From: Caldicellulosiruptor changbaiensis
GTDB taxonomy: Bacteria; Bacillota; Thermoanaerobacteria; Caldicellulosiruptorales; Caldicellulosiruptoraceae
Assembly: GCF_003999255.1 (NCBI RefSeq)
Contig: NZ_CP034791.1
Location: 1,156,501 to 1,220,500 of the forward strand
DNA length: 64,000 nt
Reading direction: 5' to 3'
Below the pieces are notes generated by a model, which saw only the letters and a list, made by a program, of their open reading frames with translations, had not been told where the DNA came from and ran no database searches. Below, piece by piece: positions 17,989 through 27,639 of this stretch (within the stretch, counting starts at the first letter, position 1; every line of letters begins with the position of its first letter). The position numbers were made by a program, and so were the translations under genes.

Positions 17989-18033
17989 TGGAGCTCCATG
18001 GGGGATTCGAACCCCCGACCAGTCGATTACGAA
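17989..18033. repeat. Right attachment site within tRNA-Thr
   Basis: The 3' half of the intact tRNA gene, from the encoded CCA end through the T-arm to the anticodon loop; it matches 4364-4408 at 43 of 45 positions. The crossover segment for integration should lie inside it. Confidence 0.9.
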
Positions 18034-18063
18034 TCGACTGCTCTACCACTGAGCTAATGGAGC
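17989..18063 (-). tRNA. tRNA-Thr (anticodon CGT)
   Basis: 75 bases including encoded CCA. Acceptor stem GCTCCAT pairs with ATGGAGC; the D-arm reads GCTCAGTGGTAGAGC. Anticodon stem GTCGA/TCGAC encloses the loop TTCGTAA, with CGT at 18029-18031 (plus-strand ACG). The T-arm GGGGGTTCGAATCCCCC is perfect. It decodes ACG. The gene serves as the integration site of the element yet remains intact because the integrated copy restores the 3' half. Confidence 0.96.
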
Positions 18064-18075
18064 AAGTACAATAAA

Positions 18076-18105
18076 ATTATAATATCTATCTTGACAATAA
18101 ATCAA
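18076..18105 (-). promoter_or_regulatory. Promoter of tRNA-Thr
   Basis: On the minus strand: TTGATT (18105-18100), 18-base spacer, TATAAT (18081-18076), 13 bases before the tRNA 5' end. Confidence 0.65.
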
Positions 18106-18118
18106 GAGTTATTATATT
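18091..18118 (+). promoter_or_regulatory. Promoter of DUF89 gene
   Basis: TTGACA (18091-18096), 16-base spacer, TATATT (18113-18118), about 60 bases before the start codon. It is interleaved with the divergent tRNA promoter. Confidence 0.6.
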
Positions 18119-18178
18119 AATTTAAAATGTTAAACCTCATCTCAGCATACAAAATGATGAAAGGAGAATTCTAATACT

Positions 18179-19057
18179 ATGAATGCTCTTATAGATTGTA
18201 TTCACTGTTATTTAAAACAAGCTGTTTCATGCATGGAAATGGCTAATATACCTGACGAGAGAAAGAAAGAAGTTTTGTATGAGCTAATGGACTTTATAAA
18301 AACTTTAAATCCACAGGATTCACCAGCTTATAATTCTTCACTTGTTTTGCTTAAAACGTATGAAATAATACAAAATAACGATCCCTATTACTCTGCGAAA
18401 AAGCAATCAAATGCTTTGGCACTTGAACTTTTCGAAAGTGTAAGAAAAAAGGTTTTTGAATCAAAAGATCCACTTTATGAGTCTCTAAAGGCTGCTGTAG
18501 CGGGCAATGTAATTGATTTAGGCATAAAAAGAGAGTTTGACATCGAAAGTGAGCTTTCGCACGCTTTTGATTTCGGATTTTCGATAGATGACTATCCTCT
18601 CTTAAAAAAGAAGCTTCAAAACAGTAAAAACATTGTGATTGCAGGAGATAACGCAGGGGAGATTGTGTTTGACAAAGTTTTAGTGGAAGTATTAAATCAA
18701 ATGGGCAAGAATGTATATTACATAGTAAAGACAAAACCTATACTAAATGATGCAACATTAGAAGATGCAAAAGAAGTTGGCATGGATAAAATTGCAACCA
18801 TTGTGGAGACAGGTTTAGGCTTGTTAGGTATTCCTAAGGAATTTGTATCATCTCAGCTTAAACAGTTAATCTTAAATGTGGATATTGTAATTTCAAAAGG
18901 TCAGGCAAATTTTGAATCCTTAGATGAATTTGAGGAAATTCAAGACAATATATTTTACCTTCTTAAAATTAAATGTGAATACTTGGCAAAGAAACTTAAT
19001 TTCAAACATGGAGATTTAGTGTTAATCAATGGAGAAAATTTGAAAAAAAGAAAGTGA
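18179..19057 (+). CDS. DUF89/ARMT1-like metal-dependent phosphatase
   Basis: 292 residues, ATG start with AAAGGAGA upstream. The N-terminus has CIHC (residues ~7-10). The DUF89 core shows NIVIAGDNAGEIVFDKVLVE (metal-binding Asp and Asn) and ISKGQANFESL. Characterised DUF89 proteins are metal-dependent phosphatases acting on sugar phosphates or damaged metabolites; the CxxC subtype has not been assigned a substrate that I can infer. Convergent with the deacetylase gene downstream; 14 bases separate the stop codons and no clear terminator is visible. Confidence 0.85.
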   Translation: MNALIDCIHCYLKQAVSCMEMANIPDERKKEVLYELMDFIKTLNPQDSPAYNSSLVLLKTYEIIQNNDPYYSAKKQSNALALELFESVRKKVFESKDPLYESLKAAVAGNVIDLGIKREFDIESELSHAFDFGFSIDDYPLLKKKLQNSKNIVIAGDNAGEIVFDKVLVEVLNQMGKNVYYIVKTKPILNDATLEDAKEVGMDKIATIVETGLGLLGIPKEFVSSQLKQLILNVDIVISKGQANFESLDEFEEIQDNIFYLLKIKCEYLAKKLNFKHGDLVLINGENLKKRK

Positions 19058-19071
19058 CAAACAACCTAGTG

Positions 19072-20394
19072 CTATTTTAAGTTTTCTTTTTTGTAAAATT
19101 CAAAATTCTTTTTATCCTGCAAGATTATATGGGAAAAGTTGACAGGATCAGAAGTTGCAAAAAGTTTATAACCTTCATCACAGCACTCATCACATGCATC
19201 ATGTGGTATTGTGATTGCAAAAACCCTATAATTCAAACAACGCGACTCAATAGTTATTAACCCTGAGCATTTGTTACAAATTTTAATGTTCTCAAGCTGC
19301 TGCTCTAAAAATCCCATGGTATCGTAGTATATTGATTTTTTTCGTGTATAATATTTCTGGTATTTTTTCTTGAACTCATGTGCAGTCTGTTCTTTGTTTT
19401 TCCATATAGTGTACACGTTTTCGCACAATCTTTTAATATATTCACTTATTTTTGGAGATTGTCTTAACTTTTCATAATCATAGTCAGGCTCTTTTATATT
19501 AGAATAATCAATACCAGCAAGGGCAAATATTATACCAAGATTGACATATGGAAGAGCACTTTCAACAGAGTACCCACCTTCTAACACTGAAATATGAGGG
19601 TTTAATCTTTCGGTGAGTTTAGCATATCCTTGCGCTGAAAAGTTCATATTTGTCAAGGGGTCTGAATAATGATTATCCTGTCCAGCTGAATTTATGATAA
19701 TGTCAGGTTTGAATTCTTCTAAGATAGGGAGGATCAAATTTTCTAAGCAATATAAAAATCCTTCATCAGAAGTATATGGTGGCAGAGGTAAGTTGAGTGT
19801 ATATCCAAGTGCAGCTGGCCCTCCTATTTCATTTGTAAATCCGCTTCCTGGGTAAAGTGTTCTTCCATCTTGATGCAAGGAGATGAAAAGAACATCTTTG
19901 TCATTCCAGAATATATCCTGTGTTCCGTCTCCATGATGACAATCTGTGTCAATGATTGCTATCTTTTTTATTCTATATTCTCTCTTTAAGTATTCAACCA
20001 TTATTGCTTCATTATTTATTATACAAAAACCTCTATCACCATATGTTATTCTGTGAGCGTGGTGGCCAGGTGGTCGAATCAAAGCAAAACCTTTTGTTAC
20101 CTCTTTTGACATGACCTTTTTAGCTATGGTAATAGTGCTACTTGCGGCAATTTTATGTGAAATGGTTGCAATTGAATCAAAGTTAGGGACACAAAAGTGT
20201 GTAAGATTTATATACTTCTCGTCAATTATTTCAGGATTAAATACAAATACATTCTCATAGTCAAAAAAACCTTCTTCTTCAATTTGGTCAATGGTGTAAA
20301 GAAGTCTCTCTTCTCTTTCAGGATGTGTAGGGGTAATTCTCCAGTCAAATGCAGGAAAGAGGATAAGCCCAAGCTTGTTCTGTGCTCTTTGCAT
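19072..20394 (-). CDS. Histone deacetylase-family (AcuC-like) deacetylase with C-terminal Cys extension
   Basis: 440 residues from ATG 20394, preceded by GGAGG; an in-frame ATG five codons earlier has no better site. The zinc-dependent deacetylase core is complete: FALIRPPGHHAH (catalytic His pair), DTDCHHGDGTQDIF (metal ligands), SAGQDNHYSDPLT (metal Asp) and LEGGYS. Bacterial members act on acetylated small molecules or proteins (AcuC on acetyl-CoA synthetase). Residues ~360-440 are an unusual extension with CNKC and CDECC, a possible zinc ribbon. Co-transcribed 15 bases after the hydantoinase-like gene. Confidence 0.88.
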   Translation of the reverse strand: MQRAQNKLGLILFPAFDWRITPTHPEREERLLYTIDQIEEEGFFDYENVFVFNPEIIDEKYINLTHFCVPNFDSIATISHKIAASSTITIAKKVMSKEVTKGFALIRPPGHHAHRITYGDRGFCIINNEAIMVEYLKREYRIKKIAIIDTDCHHGDGTQDIFWNDKDVLFISLHQDGRTLYPGSGFTNEIGGPAALGYTLNLPLPPYTSDEGFLYCLENLILPILEEFKPDIIINSAGQDNHYSDPLTNMNFSAQGYAKLTERLNPHISVLEGGYSVESALPYVNLGIIFALAGIDYSNIKEPDYDYEKLRQSPKISEYIKRLCENVYTIWKNKEQTAHEFKKKYQKYYTRKKSIYYDTMGFLEQQLENIKICNKCSGLITIESRCLNYRVFAITIPHDACDECCDEGYKLFATSDPVNFSHIILQDKKNFEFYKKENLK

Positions 20395-20409
20395 TTTGAA
20401 GACCTCCAT

Positions 20410-22044
20410 TTATTTTAATTCTTGAAGTTTAGGTTTTAGCTGTGCCTTTATCTTGATTATCTTTCCACAATATCTAAAATTTCTAATCATATTAAACGAA
20501 TTCTCCTCGACAATTTCTATATCATCCGCTGAAAGAGCATCACCTGCTTCTATAATCTTGTTTATCAAAAAATCCTTTGCTTGAGCAAGAGAAAAATCTA
20601 TATTAACACTTTCATACTTGTCAAGCTCAGGTATATAAACTTTTCCTTGTTCTGTATCTGCAACCAAATTATATTCTCTTGAGACTGAGCCAAGCGCACA
20701 CCCTATTGCGTTTGCCACCATATAATATCTAGGAACTTCTACTTTAATTTTTAACTCTTTTTCTAAATGTTTACTTATCAAATCAGCTGCTCCACCAATT
20801 ACTACTATTTTTTTGGGGATGAATTTCTCACCATGTAAAAGTTTTTGAATTGTATAAATGGGGGTGCTATTGATGTAATCAATCCCTTCTTCTATTTTTT
20901 TACAAATTGTATTTAAAGCTACCTTTACTACTTTATTGCAAAAGAGCTCAAGTGGCATATTTGCTTTATTTGACAAATTTTTAAGTCGACTTTGTGCTTC
21001 ATCATCCGAAGAAGAATTTAGATACTGTAACACGTCAGTAAAGGTAACAATATTTTTTCTATTGATATTACAAGATTTTACTGTTTCAGGACCAACTGAG
21101 ATGGAATCTTCAACTTTTACTATGCTATCACCACCTATTCCTACAGACCTTGAATAAATAGCACGGACTAAGGTTGGGTAATTTGCTATTCTTGCCCCAT
21201 ACTGTTCTAAAACAAACTGGCCATTGCAGACAAATGAAATATCAGTAGTTGTTCCACCAATGTCGATTATAACTGCATCTGAGAGAGGTTTTGAGAGTAT
21301 GTAACCGCCTTGTGCTGAAGCCGCAGGACCTGATAAGATTGAAAAAATGGGGAATTCCTTTAAATTTTCCAAATGGACAATTCCTCCATCTGGTTTTTGT
21401 ATAAATACCAAGTGTGAAGGTATATTTTTTTTCTTTAAAAATTCTAAAATGGCATTGCACAATGCTTTAAAATTACTATAGACAGCTGAATTTAAATATG
21501 TAGAAAATACTCTGCGTGGGAAGTTCAATTTACCAGAAATCCTATGCCCTAAAGAAACAAACTCAAAACCATGCCTTTTTACAATGTCATAAACATCGAG
21601 CTCGTGCTTTGGATTTCTAACAGAGAATTTGCACGCAATTCCTATGTTGTTAATATCAGCTTTTTTGAAGATCAAAATTGCTTTTTCTACTTTCTCTCTA
21701 TCGAAACTCTTAACTTCAATCCCTCTGTTGTTTATATACCCGTCAAGTAAAATATTAACATCTGCACACATAAGAAAATCTGGATTTGCTCCGATGCCAT
21801 TTTCAATTATCATTCCAACCTTGTCAAGCTTGTTCTGGACGATTGCATTTGTGGTAATTGTAGTGCTAAGCACAATACGACTAAGATTGGAGATATAATC
21901 TTTTGTTATAAATTCTTCTAAGCTTGTCAATATAGAAAAAAGGAGGTCTTCACCATGTTCAAATTTTCTGTGATCTACAACTTTATTGTTTTCAATTGCG
22001 ACAATATCAATGTTTGTTCCGCCTACATCAAGCCCAATTATCAT
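20410..22044 (-). CDS. Hydantoinase/oxoprolinase-family ATPase (HyuA-like)
   Basis: 544 residues, ATG 22044 behind AGGTGA. An actin-like ATPase fold is marked by GLDVGGTNIDIVAI (phosphate 1) and VIIDIGGTTTDISFV (phosphate 2), with LSTTITTNAIVQNK and RSVGIGGDS typical of hydantoinase/oxoprolinase A subunits. The family opens 5-membered cyclic amides with ATP. It is shorter than classic HyuA (~680 residues) and no HyuB partner is adjacent, so it may belong to the shorter hydantoinase-like branch with a different activity. Followed directly by the deacetylase. Confidence 0.82.
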   Translation of the reverse strand: MIIGLDVGGTNIDIVAIENNKVVDHRKFEHGEDLLFSILTSLEEFITKDYISNLSRIVLSTTITTNAIVQNKLDKVGMIIENGIGANPDFLMCADVNILLDGYINNRGIEVKSFDREKVEKAILIFKKADINNIGIACKFSVRNPKHELDVYDIVKRHGFEFVSLGHRISGKLNFPRRVFSTYLNSAVYSNFKALCNAILEFLKKKNIPSHLVFIQKPDGGIVHLENLKEFPIFSILSGPAASAQGGYILSKPLSDAVIIDIGGTTTDISFVCNGQFVLEQYGARIANYPTLVRAIYSRSVGIGGDSIVKVEDSISVGPETVKSCNINRKNIVTFTDVLQYLNSSSDDEAQSRLKNLSNKANMPLELFCNKVVKVALNTICKKIEEGIDYINSTPIYTIQKLLHGEKFIPKKIVVIGGAADLISKHLEKELKIKVEVPRYYMVANAIGCALGSVSREYNLVADTEQGKVYIPELDKYESVNIDFSLAQAKDFLINKIIEAGDALSADDIEIVEENSFNMIRNFRYCGKIIKIKAQLKPKLQELK

Positions 22045-22191
22045 TTCGCATTCACCTGCTTTTTAAAATAGTGTACAATTATTATTATAACCCTTTCTTG
22101 ATTTTATGGCTAAAAATACTTTAAAATAAATAGTGCAAAAATAATTTTTCTGATTTGCTTTAAATATTTTGAAAGGAATGATTGCATTACA

Positions 22192-23073
22192 ATGATTAAA
22201 AGTATGACAGGCTATGGTGGCTCTAAACAGGTCACACAGCAACGAGAATACTCAGTTGATATAAAAAGTGTAAATCATAGATATTTGGAGATAAACCTGC
22301 GGGTACCAAAGGAATTTATTAAATTTGAAGGTGATATAAAAAATCTCATATCAAGATATATTCAACGTGGAAAAGTTGATGTTTATGTGAGTTTTAAGAG
22401 TTTTAGTGAAAAAGATTATAAAATAACACCAAATTTGGGATTGTTAAAGCAGTACTTAGAAGCAATAAACATTGTAAGAGAGAACTTCCTTGAGGTCCAA
22501 GACGATTTTAGCTTGTCAACCTTCATAAAACTTCCAGATGCACTTGTGATTGAAAATCAAGAATTTGATAGTGACGTAATAAAAAATGAGCTTTTGAGTT
22601 GTATTGAAGTTGCGTTAAAGAACCTTGATAGTATGAGAAAAACTGAAGGTGAAAATTTAAAAAGAGACATATTACAAAGAATTGAAAGGATAAATGAGAT
22701 AGTACAAAAGATAGAGAGATATTCTGCGTCTCTTGTAGAGAGCTATCGTGAAAAACTCTATAAAAGAATAAATGAGTACTTTGAGCTAAAGAATATTGAT
22801 GAAAACAGGCTGATGTTAGAAATAACACTTTTTGCAGACAAGAGTGATATTACAGAAGAGTTGGTGAGGCTAAAAAGCCATATAGTGCAGTTTGTAGAAT
22901 GTTTAAATGCAGGTGGAGTTGTTGGTAAAAAGCTTGACTTTATTATTCAAGAAATGAATAGAGAAGCAAATACAATTGGTGCAAAGTCTACAATATATGA
23001 AATTTCAAACTGTGTTGTGAGTTTAAAAGATGAGCTTGAAAAAATCCGTGAGCAAGTTCAAAATATTGAGTAG
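22192..23073 (+). CDS. yicC: YicC-family endoribonuclease
   Basis: 293 residues starting MIKSMTGYGG, the family hallmark, and ending with the YicC C-terminal domain (DFIIQEMNREANTIGAKSTI). Family members are hexameric endoribonucleases. First gene of the conserved yicC-remA-gmk-rpoZ-coaBC-priA run; 12 bases separate it from remA. It is divergent from the hydantoinase-like gene. Confidence 0.95.
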   Translation: MIKSMTGYGGSKQVTQQREYSVDIKSVNHRYLEINLRVPKEFIKFEGDIKNLISRYIQRGKVDVYVSFKSFSEKDYKITPNLGLLKQYLEAINIVRENFLEVQDDFSLSTFIKLPDALVIENQEFDSDVIKNELLSCIEVALKNLDSMRKTEGENLKRDILQRIERINEIVQKIERYSASLVESYREKLYKRINEYFELKNIDENRLMLEITLFADKSDITEELVRLKSHIVQFVECLNAGGVVGKKLDFIIQEMNREANTIGAKSTIYEISNCVVSLKDELEKIREQVQNIE

Positions 23074-23085
23074 AGGTGAGTTTCT

Positions 23086-23391
23086 TTGAGTAACAGTGGT
23101 AATATAAAACTTATCAACATTGGATTTGGGAACATAGTTTCGGCAAACAGACTGATTGCAATTGTTAGTCCTGACTCTGCTCCAATAAAGAGAATAATCC
23201 AAGAGGCAAGAGAAAGAGGAATGCTAATTGATGCAACATATGGAAGAAGAACACGGGCAGTGATTATAACAGATTCTGACCATGTAATACTATCCGCTGT
23301 TCAGCCAGAGACTGTTGCGCACAGGGTAATTGAACCGGAAGAAGATTTTGAAGAAGATATTGATGTTGAGGATGAGGTTGACAAGAGATGA
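23086..23391 (+). CDS. remA: RemA/DUF370 regulatory protein
   Basis: 101 residues, TTG start behind GAGGTGAG. It has the compact RemA fold: [40 protein letters not shown], and [17 protein letters not shown]. In Bacillus RemA is a DNA-binding activator of matrix and osmoprotection genes. An acidic C-terminal tail ([17 protein letters not shown]) follows. Overlaps gmk by 4 bases. Confidence 0.93.
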   Translation: MSNSGNIKLINIGFGNIVSANRLIAIVSPDSAPIKRIIQEARERGMLIDATYGRRTRAVIITDSDHVILSAVQPETVAHRVIEPEEDFEEDIDVEDEVDKR

Positions 23392-23987
23392 AAGAAGGAC
23401 TTTTAATTGTTATTTCAGGTCCAGCGGGTGTTGGGAAGGGCACAGTTGTGGGCAAACTATTAGAGAGGAATCCTAATATTAAACTTTCAATTTCAAAGAC
23501 AACAAGAAAGCCAAGACCTGGTGAAAGAGAAGGTGTTAACTATTTTTTTGTTTCTCGGCAGCAGTTTGAGGATGATATAAAAAACGACAATTTTTTAGAA
23601 TATGCTGAGTATAACAACAATTATTATGGTACACCTAAGGATTTTGTTTTGGAAACATTGAAAAATGGCTTTGATGTAATATTAGAGATTGAAACCCAAG
23701 GTGCTTTGCAAGTCAAGTCTACATTTGAAGATGCAGTGCTCATATTCATATTACCCCCCTCTATGAAAGAGCTGTATAATAGGCTTAAAAAAAGGGCAAC
23801 AGAAACTGAAGAGGAAATTGAAGCAAGGCTTAATATTGCAAGAGGCGAAATTAGACTTTTGCCCAAGTATGACTATTGTGTTATTAATGACAATGTTGAC
23901 AAAGCTGTTGAGGCAATTGAAAAAATTATTGAAGTGGAAAAGCTTAGGACAAGAAGATTTGATGTACAAAGCTTTTTAAAGGAGTGA
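23388..23987 (+). CDS. gmk: Guanylate kinase
   Basis: 199 residues. The Walker A motif is [10 protein letters not shown] (residues ~10-19); the GMP-binding region contains [20 protein letters not shown]. It phosphorylates GMP to GDP using ATP. Normal length for the family. ATGA overlap with remA and 6 bases to rpoZ show co-translation. Confidence 0.97.
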   Translation: MKEGLLIVISGPAGVGKGTVVGKLLERNPNIKLSISKTTRKPRPGEREGVNYFFVSRQQFEDDIKNDNFLEYAEYNNNYYGTPKDFVLETLKNGFDVILEIETQGALQVKSTFEDAVLIFILPPSMKELYNRLKKRATETEEEIEARLNIARGEIRLLPKYDYCVINDNVDKAVEAIEKIIEVEKLRTRRFDVQSFLKE

Positions 23988-23993
23988 AAGAGG

Positions 23994-24224
23994 ATGTTAC
24001 TTCGACCAGGGCTTGATGAACTTTTGCAATATGTTGACAATAAATATACACTGTCTGTGCTTGTTGCAAAGCGTGCAAGACAACTTTTAGAACAAATACA
24101 AAAAAAGGTGGATATAAACTTAGAATCAGACAAATACGTCACAATGGCAGTAAATGAGATTGCCTCTGGTAAGATTTCTTATAAGTATATAAAGCCGGTG
24201 AAAAAAAATGAGTCTAAAAAATAA
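23994..24224 (+). CDS. rpoZ: RNA polymerase omega subunit
   Basis: 76 residues with the omega pattern: YTLSVLVAKRARQLLEQIQK and KYVTMAVNEIASGKI. It binds beta' and assists RNA polymerase assembly. The start behind GTGAAAGAGG and its position between gmk and coaBC are as in other Firmicutes. Overlaps coaBC by 17 bases. Confidence 0.95.
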   Translation: MLLRPGLDELLQYVDNKYTLSVLVAKRARQLLEQIQKKVDINLESDKYVTMAVNEIASGKISYKYIKPVKKNESKK

Positions 24225-25410
24225 AAACATCTTGATAGGAATATGTGGCGGGATTGCAGCATATAAAGTGTGTGAGCTTATAAGGTTTTTAAAAAAGTCT
24301 GAGGCAAATGTAAAGGTAATTATGACCAATAATGCACAAAGGTTTATAACTCCTTTGACAGTGCAAACTCTTTCGCAAAACAGAGTTTATCTTGACACAT
24401 TTGAAAGTGAGTATTTCTATGATATAGAGCACATATCATTGACAGCCTGGGCAGATATCTTAGTTGTAGCTCCTGCAACAGCAAATATTATTGGAAAGTT
24501 TGCAAATGGCATTGCTGATGACCTTTTGACAACCACTTTTTTAGCATTCAATAAGCCCATTTTAGTTGTTCCTGCAATGAATTCAAACATGTTTGAAAAC
24601 AAAATTGTGCAGGCAAATATACAAAAGCTAAAGCAGGTTGGCATAAATGTTTTAGAACCTGAAGCAGGGCTTTTAGCTTGTGGAGTATATGGGAAAGGAC
24701 GTTATCCTGAAAACCGAAAAATTGTAATTGAAATTGAAAGGCTGCTTGAAAAAAAAGATTTAGATGGCAAAAGGGTTCTCATCACAGCCGGCCCAACAAG
24801 AGAATACTTAGATCCTGTGAGGTTTATTTCTAACAGGTCATCAGGTAAGATGGGTTTTGCATTAGCAGAAGAAGCCTATAAAAGAGGAGCAAAAGTTACT
24901 CTCGTATCAGGTCCTGTAAACATTCAAACTTATGCAGACATCGAGATAGTTAACGTTGAGACAGCTTATGAGATGTATGAAGAAGTAAAAAGTATAAAGG
25001 ATAAATATGATATACTCATATTCTCTGCTGCAGTTGCAGACTTTAAACCAAAAAACTTTAGAGAATCGAAAATAAAAAAGGAACAAGAACAAGAACTACA
25101 GATTGAACTTCAGAAAAATCCTGACATTTTAAAATATGCGGGGGAGACTAAGAAGGATTGGCAAATTGTTGTAGGATTTTCGGCTGAGACAGAAAATCTA
25201 ATTGAAAATTCCAAGAAAAAACTTTATGAGAAAAATGCAGATTTGATTGTTGCTAACAATGTTTTACAAGAAGGTGCTGGGTTTAATGTGGATACGAACA
25301 TTGTCACGCTAATCTCAAAAGAGAAGGTTTTAGAGCTTCCTAAACTTAGCAAAGAGGAAGTGGCAGGCAGAATATTTGACTTCATAGTAGATTACCTCTG
25401 CAGAAGGTAG
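24208..25410 (+). CDS. coaBC: Bifunctional phosphopantothenoylcysteine decarboxylase/synthetase
   Basis: 400 residues. The N-terminal flavoprotein domain (GICGGIAAYKVCELI; PAMNSNM; ACGVYGKGRYPE) decarboxylates phosphopantothenoylcysteine. The C-terminal domain (ITAGPTREYLDPVRFISNRS; FSAAVADFKP) joins cysteine to phosphopantothenate. Together they form 4'-phosphopantetheine for CoA. Full length with both active-site sets present. The stop lies inside a hairpin. Confidence 0.96.
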   Translation: MSLKNKNILIGICGGIAAYKVCELIRFLKKSEANVKVIMTNNAQRFITPLTVQTLSQNRVYLDTFESEYFYDIEHISLTAWADILVVAPATANIIGKFANGIADDLLTTTFLAFNKPILVVPAMNSNMFENKIVQANIQKLKQVGINVLEPEAGLLACGVYGKGRYPENRKIVIEIERLLEKKDLDGKRVLITAGPTREYLDPVRFISNRSSGKMGFALAEEAYKRGAKVTLVSGPVNIQTYADIEIVNVETAYEMYEEVKSIKDKYDILIFSAAVADFKPKNFRESKIKKEQEQELQIELQKNPDILKYAGETKKDWQIVVGFSAETENLIENSKKKLYEKNADLIVANNVLQEGAGFNVDTNIVTLISKEKVLELPKLSKEEVAGRIFDFIVDYLCRR

Positions 25411-25426
25411 CAGAGGTAATACTTTT
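25391..25426 (+). terminator. Hairpin at the coaBC-priA junction
   Basis: ATTACCTCTG / CAGAGGTAAT form a perfect 10-bp stem spanning the coaBC stop codon, followed by ACTTTTA. The short T run suggests an attenuator or mRNA-processing hairpin more than a strong terminator. Confidence 0.5.
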
Positions 25427-25443
25427 AATGGGTGGAGTTTTTT

Positions 25444-27615
25444 ATGATGATTGTTGAGGTGTGTATTAATTATCAAGATGCAAATGTGGACAGGACATTC
25501 GACTATTTGGTCCCAGGACATCTTGAAGAACTTGTTGAAGTTGGTAAAAGAGTGTATGTAAACTTTGGAGTTTCAAATAGAGTTGTAGAAGGGCTTATTA
25601 TCAATGTAAAAGAAGATACAAATGTTGAAAGAGAAAAACTAAAGTGTGTGCTTGCTGTAATTGACAAAATTCCAATTGTCTCGGATGAGCAGATAAAGCT
25701 TGCATTTTCCATAAAAAATTATTATGCCACTAAATTAGGGCAAGCATTGGGTTTAATCATTCCTCCGTTTGTGAGCAATAACGAAATATACATAATTTGT
25801 GCCCAACAAACTTCAGATTTGACCTTAGAAGATGAACTTAAAGAAATTTACAATAGAATTCTAAAGAGGCCGGTCTCGGCGAATTCCAAACTTGCAAAAG
25901 AAAATGAAGATAAAATTGCAAGCTTATTTTTAAGAGGATTACTAAGATTTGAGTTAAAACTCCTAAAGAGTTTAAATGAAGAAAAGAGAGAGACGCCAAC
26001 TGAACCTCAATATAAGTTGACAAAAGACCAAAAGAAAGCTCTTGAATTAATAACCTCTACGTTTGACAAAGGAATATACAAAAATATTCTTTTGTTTGGA
26101 GTAACTGGAAGTGGAAAAACAGAAGTTTATATTCAAGCAATGAGATATGTGATTAGCAAAGGTAAAAGCGTAATTCTTATGGTACCTGAAATCTCACTGA
26201 CGCCACAAATGATTCAGAATGTCAAAAGAAGAATAGAAAGTGAAGTTGTTGTATATCACAGTAAGATGAACAGTTCACAAAGACAGAGAGCCTGGCTCAA
26301 GCTAAAAAGTGGAGAGGCAAAAGTAGTAATTGGGCCAAGGTCTGCAATATTTGCTCCGGCAAAAGAGTTAGGACTTATAATTGTTGATGAGGAGCATGAG
26401 ACAAGTTATAAATCAGAAAAATCACCTCGTGTAAATGCTGTAGAAGTTGCTCAGATGCGAGCAAAAATAAATAGTATACCAATTGTTTTGGGTTCAGCGA
26501 CTCCAACAGTTGAACACTATTATTATGCAATAGCAGGAAAATATGCTATTTGTACTTTGAGAGAGAGAATAAACAAGGCACTACCAGAGGTATTTGTGGT
26601 TGACATGAAAAAAGAGATCTTAGATGGTAACAAATCAATCTTTAGTAGGCTTTTATTAAGTGAGATAGAGAAGAACTTGCAAAGAGGAGAACAGGTTTTA
26701 CTTTTCCTGAACAGAAGAGGGTATTCTCCCATTGTGATATGCCGTGAGTGCGGCTATGTTTACATGTGCAAAAATTGTAGTATCTCACTTACTTATCATA
26801 AAGACGGATATTTGAGGTGTCATTATTGCAATTACAAACAAGAGTATACTAGTATATGTCCAAAATGTGGTAGCAAATATGTCCGCCAGTATGGAAGTGG
26901 TACTCAGAGAATAGAGGATGAAATAAAAACGTATTTTAAAGACGCAAGAGTGCTACGTATGGATAAAGACACTACCACAAGAAAAGATGCAGTTGAAGAG
27001 ATTTTGAGCAAGTTCAAATCAAAAGAAGCTGACATCTTGGTGGGTACTCAAATGGTTGCAAAGGGATTGCATTTTCCTGATTTGACTTTGGTTGGAGTGA
27101 TAAATGCTGATACTATTTTAAATATGCCAGATTTTAGAAGCAAAGAAAGGACATTTCAACTTATTACTCAGGTAGCAGGGAGAGCAGGAAGAGAAAAACA
27201 AGGAAGAGTAGTAATTCAGACATTTAACCCTGACGATTATAGTATAGTTGCAGCCTCAAATCATGACTATGAAAGCTTCTTTGAAGAAGAGATAAAGATT
27301 CGCAAAACAATGGGATATCCACCATATTCATATATTGTAAATTTCATTGTAGTATCACAAAATGAAGGCTTTGCTAAAAAAGGGATAGAAAATGTGTATA
27401 GGTTACTTGAAAAATGTACAAAGATTGTTAATCTCAAAATTTACGGGCCCAGCGAAAGTCCAATTTTCAAAGTTGAAAATCAATATAGGTATCATATACT
27501 TGTCAAGTTTGAAAAAGCTTCACAGATGATTGATATAGCCAATATGATAAAAGAAAGATATAATTATAATAATGCTGAGCTTATAATCGATGTGAATCCT
27601 ATAAACACACTGTAA
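25444..27615 (+). CDS. priA: Primosomal protein N' (replication restart helicase)
   Basis: 723 residues from ATG 25444, 6 bases after GGTGGAG. Domain order: N-terminal 3'-DNA-binding domain (VEVCINYQDANVDRTFDYLV), then Walker A FGVTGSGKTEVY, the DEEH box in VDEEHETSYK, and four cysteine pairs of the zinc region (CRECGYVYMCKNC, CHYC, CPKC). The helicase C-terminal motifs follow (GTQMVAKGLHFPDL, QVAGRAGRE). PriA reloads the replisome at stalled forks. Complete, normal length. Confidence 0.97.
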   Translation: MMIVEVCINYQDANVDRTFDYLVPGHLEELVEVGKRVYVNFGVSNRVVEGLIINVKEDTNVEREKLKCVLAVIDKIPIVSDEQIKLAFSIKNYYATKLGQALGLIIPPFVSNNEIYIICAQQTSDLTLEDELKEIYNRILKRPVSANSKLAKENEDKIASLFLRGLLRFELKLLKSLNEEKRETPTEPQYKLTKDQKKALELITSTFDKGIYKNILLFGVTGSGKTEVYIQAMRYVISKGKSVILMVPEISLTPQMIQNVKRRIESEVVVYHSKMNSSQRQRAWLKLKSGEAKVVIGPRSAIFAPAKELGLIIVDEEHETSYKSEKSPRVNAVEVAQMRAKINSIPIVLGSATPTVEHYYYAIAGKYAICTLRERINKALPEVFVVDMKKEILDGNKSIFSRLLLSEIEKNLQRGEQVLLFLNRRGYSPIVICRECGYVYMCKNCSISLTYHKDGYLRCHYCNYKQEYTSICPKCGSKYVRQYGSGTQRIEDEIKTYFKDARVLRMDKDTTTRKDAVEEILSKFKSKEADILVGTQMVAKGLHFPDLTLVGVINADTILNMPDFRSKERTFQLITQVAGRAGREKQGRVVIQTFNPDDYSIVAASNHDYESFFEEEIKIRKTMGYPPYSYIVNFIVVSQNEGFAKKGIENVYRLLEKCTKIVNLKIYGPSESPIFKVENQYRYHILVKFEKASQMIDIANMIKERYNYNNAELIIDVNPINTL

Positions 27616-27639
27616 ACAGGAGGGTAAAAGATAGGGAAG

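Noticed and set aside
22050-22190. A riboswitch between the hydantoinase-like gene and yicC
   Set aside because: The region is AT-rich and only ~150 bases shared by two divergent promoters, with no conserved aptamer elements visible.
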